Source of the DNA: Maricaulis sp965228215
GTDB lineage: Bacteria > Pseudomonadota > Alphaproteobacteria > Caulobacterales > Maricaulaceae
Direction: 5' to 3'
NCBI GenBank assembly: GCA_965228215.1
Contig: OZ245800.1
Coordinates: 620,001-684,000, forward strand
DNA: 64,000 nt
In this document: positions 57,669 to 64,000 of the stretch, in pieces
Layout: each line of letters starts with the position of its first letter
Numbering within the stretch: position 1 is the stretch's first letter
The notes under the pieces: generated by a model
Seen by the model: only the letters and a program-made list of their open reading frames with translations
What the model was told of the DNA's origin: nothing
Database searches by the model: none
Translations under genes and position numbers: made by a program

Positions 57669-58856
57669 CTAGCCGTTGGCTTCGAGAAGCCCCAGCGACT
57701 CGTCCAGGATGGCGACGGCTTCGGAGGCATCTTCCTTGGTGATGATCAGCGGCGGGGCCATGCGCGAGACATTATCTCCGGCCGCACCGACGAGGAGATG
57801 GCGATCCCGGGCCAGTCCTGCAAGCTTTTTCGGATCGAAACCGGCTTTCAGCTTCAGTCCGATGAGCAGGCCCTTGCCGCGCACTTCCTCGACCTTGTCG
57901 GGATGGCGGTCGGCCAGACCGTGCAATTGCTGGCGCATGAAGTTCGAAACTTCATTCACCTGGTCCAAGAAACCGTCAGACGTCAGCTCGTCGAAGACGA
58001 CATTGCCCACGGCCATGGCCAGCGGTCCGCCGCCATAGGTGGAACCGTGCGTGCCGACGACCATGCCCTTGGCTGCAGCTTCTGTAGCGAGGCAGGCACC
58101 CATGGGGAAACCGCCGCCGATACCCTTGGCCGAGGCCATGATGTCGGGCTGGGCGCCGTCCACCCACTGGTGGGCGAACAGTTTGCCGGTACGGCCGGCG
58201 CCGGACTGGACCTCGTCATGGATGACCAGGATGCCGTGCTCGTCAGCCAGTTCGCGGATACCGCGCAGGCAGGCTTCCGGCACTTCGCGCACACCGCCCT
58301 CACCCTGGACGGGCTCGATGCAGATGGCCGCAGTCTCTTCGGTGATGGCCGCCTTCAGCGCCTCGTGATCACCGAACTCGACCTGGTCGAAACCTTCCAT
58401 CGCCGGACCGAAACCCTCAAGATACTTCGGATTACCGCCGGCATTGATCGCGCCGTAGGTGCGGCCGTGAAAGGCACCGGTGAAGGTGATGATGCGATAA
58501 CGCTGCGGATTGCCGTTCACGAAGTGATAGCGACGGGCCGTCTTCAGCGCGCATTCCATGGCCTCGGCACCGGAATTGGTGAAGAAGACGCGGTCGGCGA
58601 ACGTCGCCTCGCAGAGCTTTTTCGCCAGTTCGATACCGGCCGGCACCTTGTACATGTTGGACAGGTGCCAGAGCTTGCCGGCCTGTTCATTCAGCGCCGC
58701 AACGGCTTTCGGGTGGGCGTGCCCTAGACAGTTCACGGCAATGCCGGAAATGAAGTCGAGATAGCTGTCACCCTTGTCGGTAATCAGACGGGGGCCCTTG
58801 CCATGATCAAAAACAAGATCCGGCGGGGCGTAGGTATCCATCATCGGGGCGGGCAT
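57669..58856 (-). CDS. argD: Acetylornithine/succinyldiaminopimelate aminotransferase
   Basis: This 395-residue class III aminotransferase has GHAHP near 42, TNSGAEAMECALKTARRYH near 91-109, FHGRTYGA near 128, DEVQSGAGRTGKLFAHQ near 213-229, the PLP lysine in ASAKGIGGGFPMG near 239-251 and THGSTYGGGPLA near 269. It makes N-acetylornithine in arginine synthesis. GGAG six bases before ATG 58856 selects that codon over ATG 58862 and GTG 58868. The next gene is hslO; argF, often found between them in relatives, is absent. Confidence 0.9.
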   Translation of the reverse strand: MPAPMMDTYAPPDLVFDHGKGPRLITDKGDSYLDFISGIAVNCLGHAHPKAVAALNEQAGKLWHLSNMYKVPAGIELAKKLCEATFADRVFFTNSGAEAMECALKTARRYHFVNGNPQRYRIITFTGAFHGRTYGAINAGGNPKYLEGFGPAMEGFDQVEFGDHEALKAAITEETAAICIEPVQGEGGVREVPEACLRGIRELADEHGILVIHDEVQSGAGRTGKLFAHQWVDGAQPDIMASAKGIGGGFPMGACLATEAAAKGMVVGTHGSTYGGGPLAMAVGNVVFDELTSDGFLDQVNEVSNFMRQQLHGLADRHPDKVEEVRGKGLLIGLKLKAGFDPKKLAGLARDRHLLVGAAGDNVSRMAPPLIITKEDASEAVAILDESLGLLEANG

Positions 58857-58924
58857 CTGCATCTCCACTAAAATGAAAACGGCGCCGGGACGGCGCGAGA
58901 GACCCTTGGTCTAGTGCGGTCGCT

Positions 58925-59737
58925 TCAGCTCTTCAAGCGCCAGCCTGCACGCAAGACCAGGTAGCACGCAGCCGCCAACGCGATGTTGATCGCTAACACG
59001 ATGAATACCCCAATCATGAGCGAGCCGTCGGCAACCCCGGTGAAGCCATAGCGAAACCCGTCGATCATGTAGAAGAAGGGGTTGAAATGGCTGATCGTTC
59101 GCACCGGTTCGGGCAGGATATTCACCGAGTAGAACGTGCCGGACAGGAAGGTCAGCGGCATGATGATGAAATTTGTCACCACGGCCAGGTGATCGAACTT
59201 CTCTGCCCAGATCCCGCCGATGACGCCCACCATGCCCAACATGGCTGCGGAGCCGATCCCGAAATACAGCACGGCCCACCAGTGGGTCGGCGCGAGGTTG
59301 ACGAAGGGCAGCAAGGCAAGCCCCGTGACGGCCGCGACCAGGATGCCGCGTGTAATGGCGCCGCCGATGAAACCGATCGCCAGCTCAGCCGCCGAGAGTG
59401 GCGGCATCAGGAAGTCGACAGTATTGCCCTGGACTTTCGACACGAGCAGCGAGGAGGACGAATTCGCGAAGGCATTGTTGAGCAGGGCCATCAACATCAG
59501 GCCGGGCGCAAGAAATTCGGGGAATTCCACACCATTTATCGCCGGACGGGTTGAGCCGATCGCCACCACGAATACAGTCATAAAGAGGAGTGTCGTACCG
59601 ACCGGTGCCAGAACGGTCTGCGCAATCACCTTCAGGAAGCGCCTGACCTCTTTCTTGTACAGGGTCCAGAGCCCCAGCGTGTTGAACACGCCGAAGGCCC
59701 GCGGCCTGACTGCAGGAGTTAAGCGATGATTACTCAT
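58925..59737 (-). CDS. ABC-2 type permease
   Basis: This 270-residue permease has six predicted helices (about 35-52, 72-92, 112-134, 143-166, 178-200, 238-258) and the ABC-2 pattern FLAPGLMLMALLNNAFANSSSSLLVSKVQG and FLSGTFYSVNILPEPVRTISHFNPFFYMIDGFRYGFTG. Such permeases export polysaccharides or other molecules with an ATPase that is not adjacent here. Divergent from gcrA. Confidence 0.88.
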   Translation of the reverse strand: MSNHRLTPAVRPRAFGVFNTLGLWTLYKKEVRRFLKVIAQTVLAPVGTTLLFMTVFVVAIGSTRPAINGVEFPEFLAPGLMLMALLNNAFANSSSSLLVSKVQGNTVDFLMPPLSAAELAIGFIGGAITRGILVAAVTGLALLPFVNLAPTHWWAVLYFGIGSAAMLGMVGVIGGIWAEKFDHLAVVTNFIIMPLTFLSGTFYSVNILPEPVRTISHFNPFFYMIDGFRYGFTGVADGSLMIGVFIVLAINIALAAACYLVLRAGWRLKS

Positions 59738-59797
59738 ATCGAATTACCCTTAAGATATCGGTAACCTTCACCGTTAACGCTTCCTCTGGCAAGGCAG

Positions 59798-59806
59798 CTT
59801 TCCACA
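59798..59806 (+). promoter_or_regulatory. Weak DnaA-box-like sequence upstream of gcrA
   Basis: CTTTCCACA matches the TTATCCACA consensus at 7 of 9 positions. In Caulobacter DnaA activates gcrA, so the location is relevant, but the match is weak. Confidence 0.3.
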
Positions 59807-59865
59807 GGATAGATCAGCGCTTGATCTTGTGGCTAAAGCCGCCGCCGGTACAATATGTAGTGTAA

Positions 59866-59880
59866 TTAACTATGAATTGA
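59866..59880 (+). promoter_or_regulatory. CtrA-box-like motif upstream of gcrA
   Basis: TTAA-CTATGAA-TTGA differs from TTAA-N7-TTAA by one base and lies 62 bases upstream of the gcrA start. In Caulobacter CtrA represses gcrA; the same one-base variant appears upstream of the diguanylate cyclase. Confidence 0.5.
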
Positions 59881-59941
59881 GCTGAGCGCCTTTTACCGCC
59901 ATCAAGGTAAAGAAGCGCACCCCAGCTGGGAGAAGAGTGCG

Positions 59942-60469
59942 ATGGCCTGGACTGACGAACGCGTCGAACAACTGAAGAAGCTTTGGGCCGAAGGCCTGAG
60001 CGCCAGTCAGATAGCCAAACAACTGGGCGGAGTGACCCGTAACGCCGTTATCGGCAAGGTTCACCGTCTCGGATTGTCTGGCAGAGCGACCCCGTCCCGT
60101 CCCGCCCGTCGTACCGTGAAACCGAGCCGGCCGCGCACACCAACGGCTTCCACCGCGCCGGCGCGCACGACGCGCCCCTCCCCCTCAGCGCCCCCCGCTG
60201 CACCGCCGGCGCCGGTGGAGCCAGCCGTCCTTCCCTCCGGGGAATTCGCGACCGTGCTCACGCTGCGTGACAGCATGTGCAAATGGCCGATCGGCGATCC
60301 GGCATCCTCCAATTTCCGTTTCTGCGGTCGCAAGACCGACGCCGGGACGGCCTATTGCGAGGCCCACGCCAACATGGCTTACCAGCCGAGCCAAAAGCGC
60401 CGCCGTCGCACCGCCGACGCCGCTGCTGCGCTCGACGCCATCGCAGCGACGCGCCGTTTCAATTTCTGA
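59942..60469 (+). CDS. gcrA: Cell-cycle regulator GcrA
   Basis: This 175-residue protein is GcrA: the N-terminal DNA-binding helices MAWTDERVEQLKKLWAEGLSASQIAKQLGG and NAVIGKVHRLGLSGR (1-48), a Pro/Arg/Ala-rich linker (about 50-110) and the C-terminal cysteine-containing RNA-polymerase-binding region SMCKWPIGDPASSNFRFCGRK...YCEAHANMAY (about 118-148). GcrA binds sigma-70 and stimulates promoters carrying methylated GANTC sites, so the cell-cycle methylation circuit is expected in this organism. It is followed by an intrinsic terminator. Confidence 0.96.
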   Translation: MAWTDERVEQLKKLWAEGLSASQIAKQLGGVTRNAVIGKVHRLGLSGRATPSRPARRTVKPSRPRTPTASTAPARTTRPSPSAPPAAPPAPVEPAVLPSGEFATVLTLRDSMCKWPIGDPASSNFRFCGRKTDAGTAYCEAHANMAYQPSQKRRRRTADAAAALDAIAATRRFNF

Positions 60470-60501
60470 CCGGGTCCTCACCCAATTCCCGGTAGACCAA
60501 G

Positions 60502-60530
60502 GGCCGCCCTCCTCTCGGGGCGGCCTTTTT
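60502..60530 (+). terminator. Intrinsic terminator of gcrA
   Basis: GGCCGCCC (60502-60509), an 8-nt loop TCCTCTCG, GGGCGGCC (60518-60525) and TTTTT. Confidence 0.92.
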
Positions 60531-60552
60531 CTGTCCGGATAGCGGCGTGAGA

Positions 60553-61245
60553 TCAGCCGGCCTGCATGTCGAAGGAATAGCCGGCCGAGCGTACGGTGCG
60601 GATCGGATCGTGATCGGCATTCTTGTTGAGCGCCTTGCGCAGACGGCCAACATGCACGTCCACGGTCCGGGCCTCGACATAGACATCGGCACCCCAGACC
60701 GCATCCAGCAATTGCTCGCGCGAGAAGACACGTCCCGGATGCTGCATGAGATAGTCCAACAGGCGGAATTCCGTCGGGCCGAGATGGATTTCGTGTTCTG
60801 ACCGTTTCACACGATGGGCTACACGGTCGATCAGGATGTCGCCGCATTTGACGACGTCCTCGGCCAGGCCGGGACGGATGCGGCGCAGGACCGCGCGGAT
60901 GCGCGCGAACAGCTCGGTCATGGAGAAGGGTTTGACGATGTAGTCGTCGGCGCCTGTGTCGAGGCCGCGCACACGGTCCGTCTCCTCGCCTCGCGCCGTC
61001 AGCATGATAATCGGTACATTGGCGGTTTCCTGCCGGGCACGCAGGCGTCGGCAGACCTCGATGCCGGACACTTTCGGCAGCATCCAGTCGACAAGGACGA
61101 GATCGGGCGTGGATTCCTCGGCCAGCATGAGGGCCTCTTCTCCATCGCCGGCCAGTGTGACCGAATAGCCTTCCTTCTCCAGATTGTACTGGAGCAGGGT
61201 CGCCAGGGCGTCTTCGTCTTCAACAACAATCACGTGCGGCGTCAT
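60553..61245 (-). CDS. phoB: Phosphate regulon response regulator PhoB
   Basis: This 230-residue OmpR-class regulator has a receiver (1-120) with EDED near 10-13, phosphoacceptor Asp54 in LVDWML and the KPFSMTEL lysine near 105, and a winged helix (about 130-226) ending LRKALNKNADHDPIRTVRSAGYSFD. It binds Pho boxes when phosphorylated by PhoR. It follows phoU by two bases, with which it shares the Pho-box-bearing promoter. Confidence 0.94.
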   Translation of the reverse strand: MTPHVIVVEDEDALATLLQYNLEKEGYSVTLAGDGEEALMLAEESTPDLVLVDWMLPKVSGIEVCRRLRARQETANVPIIMLTARGEETDRVRGLDTGADDYIVKPFSMTELFARIRAVLRRIRPGLAEDVVKCGDILIDRVAHRVKRSEHEIHLGPTEFRLLDYLMQHPGRVFSREQLLDAVWGADVYVEARTVDVHVGRLRKALNKNADHDPIRTVRSAGYSFDMQAG

Positions 61246-61247
61246 GA

Positions 61248-61955
61248 TCAGCTCCGCTCATTTGCGCTGGGAGAAGGGGTGTCCACGGATTCCAGAATCC
61301 CGCCGGTGGCCTTGTAGTAGATGGCTTCGGCGATGTTGGTTGCGTGATCGCCGATACGCTCGAGATTTTTCACCACGAAGAGGAAATGCGCACCGGGGTC
61401 GACGACGCTGGAATCGGAACTCATCGCGACAAGCACTTCGCTCAGAAGAGCGTCGTAATGCTCGTCGACCTCATCATCATTGCGCCAGACCCGCGTGGCC
61501 TGGTCGACATCGCCGTTCGCCAGCGCGTCCAGCACGTCGTGCAATTGCTTGAGCACCAGGGTGCCGAGACGCTCGATGCGGACATTGAACGGCATGGGTG
61601 CGTGGGCCGTCAGGTTCTGGGCGCGGTAGCCGATATTCTTGGCCAGGTCGCCGACCCGTTCCAGATCGGCCGCGATTTTCAGCGCCGCAATCGTGGTCCG
61701 CAGGTCGTGCGCCATGGGCTGGCGCAGGGCGAACAGTCGGATGACACGGCGCTCCACATCCAGCTGCATGGAATTGACGTGGACCTCGCGCTCGCGGATC
61801 TGCGGGATCAGCGACGCGTCGCGGCGGAGGATCGCGGCCAAAGCGTCGCTGAGCTGCGTCTCGACAAGCCCGCCCATGCGCGCCAGATCGAAGGCGAGCT
61901 GATCGAGCTCTTCCCCGTAGGCCGTCACGATGTGCGGATTTGGTGTGTGCGCCAT
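61248..61955 (-). CDS. phoU: Phosphate signalling protein PhoU
   Basis: This 235-residue all-helical protein has the two PhoU three-helix repeats with the metal-binding E/D-x3-D patterns, e.g. ALKIAADLERVGDLAKNIGYRA near 93-114 and NLERIGDHATNIAEAIYY near 200-217. PhoU damps PhoR activity in response to phosphate transport. AGGAG six bases before ATG 61955 fixes the start. A Pho box lies 87 bases upstream of it. Confidence 0.93.
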   Translation of the reverse strand: MAHTPNPHIVTAYGEELDQLAFDLARMGGLVETQLSDALAAILRRDASLIPQIREREVHVNSMQLDVERRVIRLFALRQPMAHDLRTTIAALKIAADLERVGDLAKNIGYRAQNLTAHAPMPFNVRIERLGTLVLKQLHDVLDALANGDVDQATRVWRNDDEVDEHYDALLSEVLVAMSSDSSVVDPGAHFLFVVKNLERIGDHATNIAEAIYYKATGGILESVDTPSPSANERS

Positions 61956-62041
61956 GGGCGTCTCCTGGAGGGTGCCGTGCAGGTCGATCTCGCGACCCGG
62001 TCCCGCAAGACCCTTCGTAATACCGGTCGGGCGCACCCTTT

Positions 62042-62070
62042 ATGACAGGTCCGCGACAGTTTTGTGACAC
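62042..62070 (-). promoter_or_regulatory. Pho box with three 11-bp units upstream of phoU-phoB
   Basis: On the minus strand GTGTCAC-AAAA-CTGTCGC-GGAC-CTGTCAT repeats the PhoB half-site (CTGTCAY) three times with exact 11-bp periodicity (62064-62070, 62053-62059, 62042-62048). It lies 87 bases upstream of the phoU start, making phoU-phoB a separately PhoB-controlled unit. Confidence 0.78.
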
Positions 62071-62090
62071 AGCCTATTCGCGCGGGCGAA

Positions 62091-63482
62091 TTAGCCGGTT
62101 TTTCGCACGGCCATAGGCAGCATCACCGAGAAGACACTGCCGGATCCCGGCTCGCTCTCGACGGTGAAACCGCCGCGATGCCGGTTGATGATATGTTTCA
62201 CGATCGCCAGGCCGAGACCAGTTCCCTCCTTGGGGCCGCTTTTCTGGCCGCCGACACGGAAGAAGCGCTCGGAAAGCCGAGGCAAATCACGCCGGTCAAT
62301 GCCTTTGCCGGTATCCGTGACGCGGACCACGACATAGCTCCCCAGCCCATCGCTCGGCGGCGAGGCAAGCGTCAAACGCGCGGCATTGCTGCCAAATTGC
62401 GAGGGCGGCCATTCCGCCTCGTCCGCACTGATACCGCGCTGAACAGTCACGCCGAGCGACGCATCGGCGGGCGAATACTTGATCGCGTTCTCGATGAGGT
62501 TCTGCACGACTTCGGTCAGCTGGTCGCGGTCGCCCACGGCGAGGGCATCGGCCTCCAGCTCTTGGGACAGCGTGATCGACTTGGCGTCGCTCTGAGGGCG
62601 CAAGAACGCGATCACGTCTTCCGCAACGACGGTCAGGTCTACCACGTCGCCGGGCGGGACGTGTTCATCCATTTCCACACGGGACAGGGAGAGGAGATCA
62701 TTGATCAAGCGGCGCATGCGCTCGGTCTGGTCATGCATGATGCCCAGGAAGCGCTCACGCGCCTCCTCGTCATCCTTTGCATGTCCGCGCAGGGTCTCGA
62801 TAAAGCCCGACAGTGAGGCCAGCGGCGTACGCAATTCATGGCTGGCATTCGCCAGGAAATCGGCCCGCATGCGTTCGGTCCGCTTGATCGAGGTCTCGTC
62901 GAACAGGACCAGCATGGCCCGCCAGGGCAGCGAGGAATCATCCTCGATCTTCAGAGGTGCCGTAACGGCGCGGACATGGCTCTCGATCGGTGCAAGCGTG
63001 GAATATTCCACCGGGTCCGGTGTCTCGCCTTTCAGCGCCTGGCTGACCGCCTCCAGCACGCTGGGCTGGCGCAACGCGCCGGACAGATGCCCGCGCTGGG
63101 ACCCCAGGCCCAGGAATTGGTTTGCGGCGGGATTGGCACTCTCGATCCGCCCTCCCGGACCGATGACGAGAACCGGCAGCGGCAGTTTCTCGATCAGGAA
63201 TTGATCAGCGAGCTTGGCGGCGCGGGCCTCCTCGCCTGCGGGCGCAGGCGCGGCCTCGTCCGGCAACGGCGACGGCTGCGCTCCGAGCGACAGGCTGACA
63301 CTGAGATGATAGAAGGTCGCAACGGCCGCGATGGCCGCAGAGGCGATGATTGCCTCCAGGAAACCGAGTGAACCCGTGAACGAGAGGACAAGCATAACGA
63401 CCGTCGCAATGACCACGACTGTCGCCGTATCTCGGCGCCGGATCTGGCGGGTCTCGCCTGTCGCTGCCTCCACCTTTCTCAA
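62091..63482 (-). CDS. phoR: Phosphate regulon sensor kinase PhoR
   Basis: This 463-residue kinase has two hydrophobic segments near 20-40 and 42-62, a PAS-like domain (about 88-190: LPLPVLVIGPGGRIESANPAANQFLG), the HisKA box FLANASHELRTPLASLSGF with the phosphorylated His near 214, and HATPase_c motifs (NLIENAIKYSPADA, VTDTGKGI, GTGLGLAIVKHI). The apparent start is TTG 63482; GTG 63473 is an alternative. It lies 135 bases upstream of phoU with the Pho box between, and is divergent from an efflux gene. Confidence 0.92.
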   Translation of the reverse strand: MRKVEAATGETRQIRRRDTATVVVIATVVMLVLSFTGSLGFLEAIIASAAIAAVATFYHLSVSLSLGAQPSPLPDEAAPAPAGEEARAAKLADQFLIEKLPLPVLVIGPGGRIESANPAANQFLGLGSQRGHLSGALRQPSVLEAVSQALKGETPDPVEYSTLAPIESHVRAVTAPLKIEDDSSLPWRAMLVLFDETSIKRTERMRADFLANASHELRTPLASLSGFIETLRGHAKDDEEARERFLGIMHDQTERMRRLINDLLSLSRVEMDEHVPPGDVVDLTVVAEDVIAFLRPQSDAKSITLSQELEADALAVGDRDQLTEVVQNLIENAIKYSPADASLGVTVQRGISADEAEWPPSQFGSNAARLTLASPPSDGLGSYVVVRVTDTGKGIDRRDLPRLSERFFRVGGQKSGPKEGTGLGLAIVKHIINRHRGGFTVESEPGSGSVFSVMLPMAVRKTG

Positions 63483-63655
63483 AGTTCACTCGCCTTGCAT
63501 CTGATTTTGACGGATAGTGCATCATGAAAGCCGAGCGCGGACACCGCCGGGCAATGCGTTCTAACTCAAAATCCCCCGTCGCCAAGACTGAATCGACCGC
63601 ACGTCGCGGACGGCGCATGCGCTACATCTCGAAAAACGAGAGGCTTTTCATGTCA

Positions 63656-63705
63656 TTCGCTAATGTTTTAGTGTTTTTCGATAAATTTCTGTTGACTTTC
63701 GCTAA
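63656..63705 (+). promoter_or_regulatory. Three direct repeats with exact 21-bp period before the efflux gene
   Basis: TTCGCTAA (63656-63663), TTCGATAA (63677-63684) and TTCGCTAA (63698-63705) are spaced 21 bp apart, i.e. on the same face of the helix. The last begins right after the candidate -35 box TTGACT at 63692-63697; the -10 TACGAT lies at 63714-63719. A cooperatively bound regulator is inferred. Confidence 0.6.
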
Positions 63706-63757
63706 GCGCCTCATACGATGCGCAGCCTGTGAAACCGAATACGTGCGGGGACAACGC

Positions 63758-64000
63758 ATGCGGAAATCTTTGTTAGTACTGGCCACAGCCCTTGCGACGA
63801 CCTCCTGCGCAAGTCTGGGATCTTCCTTTGAAGCCACCCCTGACCTGCCTGTCGCACCGGGTGCCTGGTCATCCGCTCCGGAAACGCTCGGAGCCCAGGA
63901 AGCCCGTGACTGGGTCGAACAGCTTGGCGATGCCCGGCTGAACGGCCTCATTGACGAGGCCTTCCGGTCCAACCCCTCTCTCGCGCAGTCGCTTGCGCGT
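63758..64000 (+). CDS. NodT-type outer-membrane efflux lipoprotein (partial, cut by the window end)
   Basis: Only the first 81 residues are present. They show a lipoprotein signal with TTSC lipobox (Cys17) and the NodT/OprM N-terminal sequence DWVEQLGDARLNGLIDEAFRSNPSLAQSLAR, typical of TolC-like outer-membrane factors of RND pumps. The pump genes should follow beyond the window. Upstream lie a sigma-70-like promoter and three 21-bp-spaced repeats. Confidence 0.83.
   Translation, partial: MRKSLLVLATALATTSCASLGSSFEATPDLPVAPGAWSSAPETLGAQEARDWVEQLGDARLNGLIDEAFRSNPSLAQSLAR

Noticed and set aside
56823..58727. 634-codon frame opposite hslO and argD
   Set aside because: Antisense to two confident genes; no domain.
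59738..59941. GANTC methylation sites in the gcrA promoter
   Set aside because: I looked for GANTC in the 204-base region and found none.
1..64000. tRNA, rRNA or CRISPR loci
   Set aside because: No cloverleaf, rRNA-like or regularly spaced repeat sequence was seen in any intergenic region.

Overview
The window (about 63% GC by eye) is a chromosomal segment of a dimorphic, prosthecate-type alphaproteobacterium close to Maricaulis/Hyphomonadales-Caulobacterales. The pointers are GcrA, TrcR (DUF1013), DUF1192, DUF1465, paired DUF465 proteins, a TacA-like sigma-54 regulator, a double-length dCTP deaminase and CtrA-type TTGA/TTAA-N7-TTAA/TTGA motifs ahead of cell-cycle and c-di-GMP genes. The genus is an inference. 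There is no rRNA, tRNA, CRISPR array, prophage or complete insertion sequence that I can see. Genes are packed tightly on both strands and ATGA/TGATG overlaps are frequent.

Layout. 0-7 kb: ASCH protein, TacA-like regulator, CPBP protease, alpha/beta hydrolase, and a DesK/DesR-type two-component operon with a palindromic promoter. 7-11 kb: cytochrome oxidase subunit IV, a four-gene proton-translocating transhydrogenase operon (pntAA, small membrane protein, pntAB, pntB) and a small 11-residue-repeat protein whose start codon lies in a perfect hairpin. 11-19 kb: quinone reductase/TetR pair with three identical operator palindromes, DksA-like protein, ureohydrolase, DinB, NatAB-like ABC exporter, and an HxlR-controlled SDR/thioredoxin-fold pair. 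19-22 kb: repeat-rich gap with a 27-bp perfect inverted repeat, rpsU (apparently with an AUC start), COQ9-like protein, and alternative oxidase preceded by an 11-codon upstream ORF. 22-32 kb: secreted proline-rich protein, metallophosphoesterase, purEK, diguanylate cyclase, ubiX, SDR, trcR with a structured leader, quinone oxidoreductase, DUF1192/DUF1465. 32-46 kb: TonB receptor, rpmE, ccdAB toxin-antitoxin next to an AT-richer orphan gene, TolQ-like/OmpA-like pair, azoreductase, GH13 lipoprotein, efp-suhB, Sel1 protein, thiE, an XRE/small-membrane-protein cassette with repeated operators, and 1-Cys peroxiredoxin. 46-59 kb: SixA-type phosphatase, polyproline DUF900 lipoprotein, GT2 glycosyltransferase with an overlapping small gene, S9 peptidase, dCTP deaminase, apaG, TrkH, beta-propeller protein, hslO, argD, ABC-2 permease. 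59-64 kb: gcrA, phoB-phoU-phoR with an internal Pho box but no pst genes, and the start of a NodT-type outer-membrane efflux lipoprotein behind three 21-bp-spaced repeats.

How the genes work together. Respiration and redox balance recur (transhydrogenase, CoxIV, AOX beside a COQ9 homologue, UbiX, several quinone reductases, peroxiredoxin, Hsp33). So does the cell-cycle/phosphate axis (GcrA, TrcR, TacA-like, DGC, PhoBUR). No single large novel system stands out. The most unusual signals are regulatory or structural: the start-codon hairpin and VESF repeat protein, the 27-bp inverted repeat, the AUC start of rpsU, the AOX upstream ORF with duplicated start, the trcR leader with a terminator abutting its ribosome-binding site, and the precisely phased repeats in four promoters. 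All functional names rest on motif and family recognition by eye; no database search was run.
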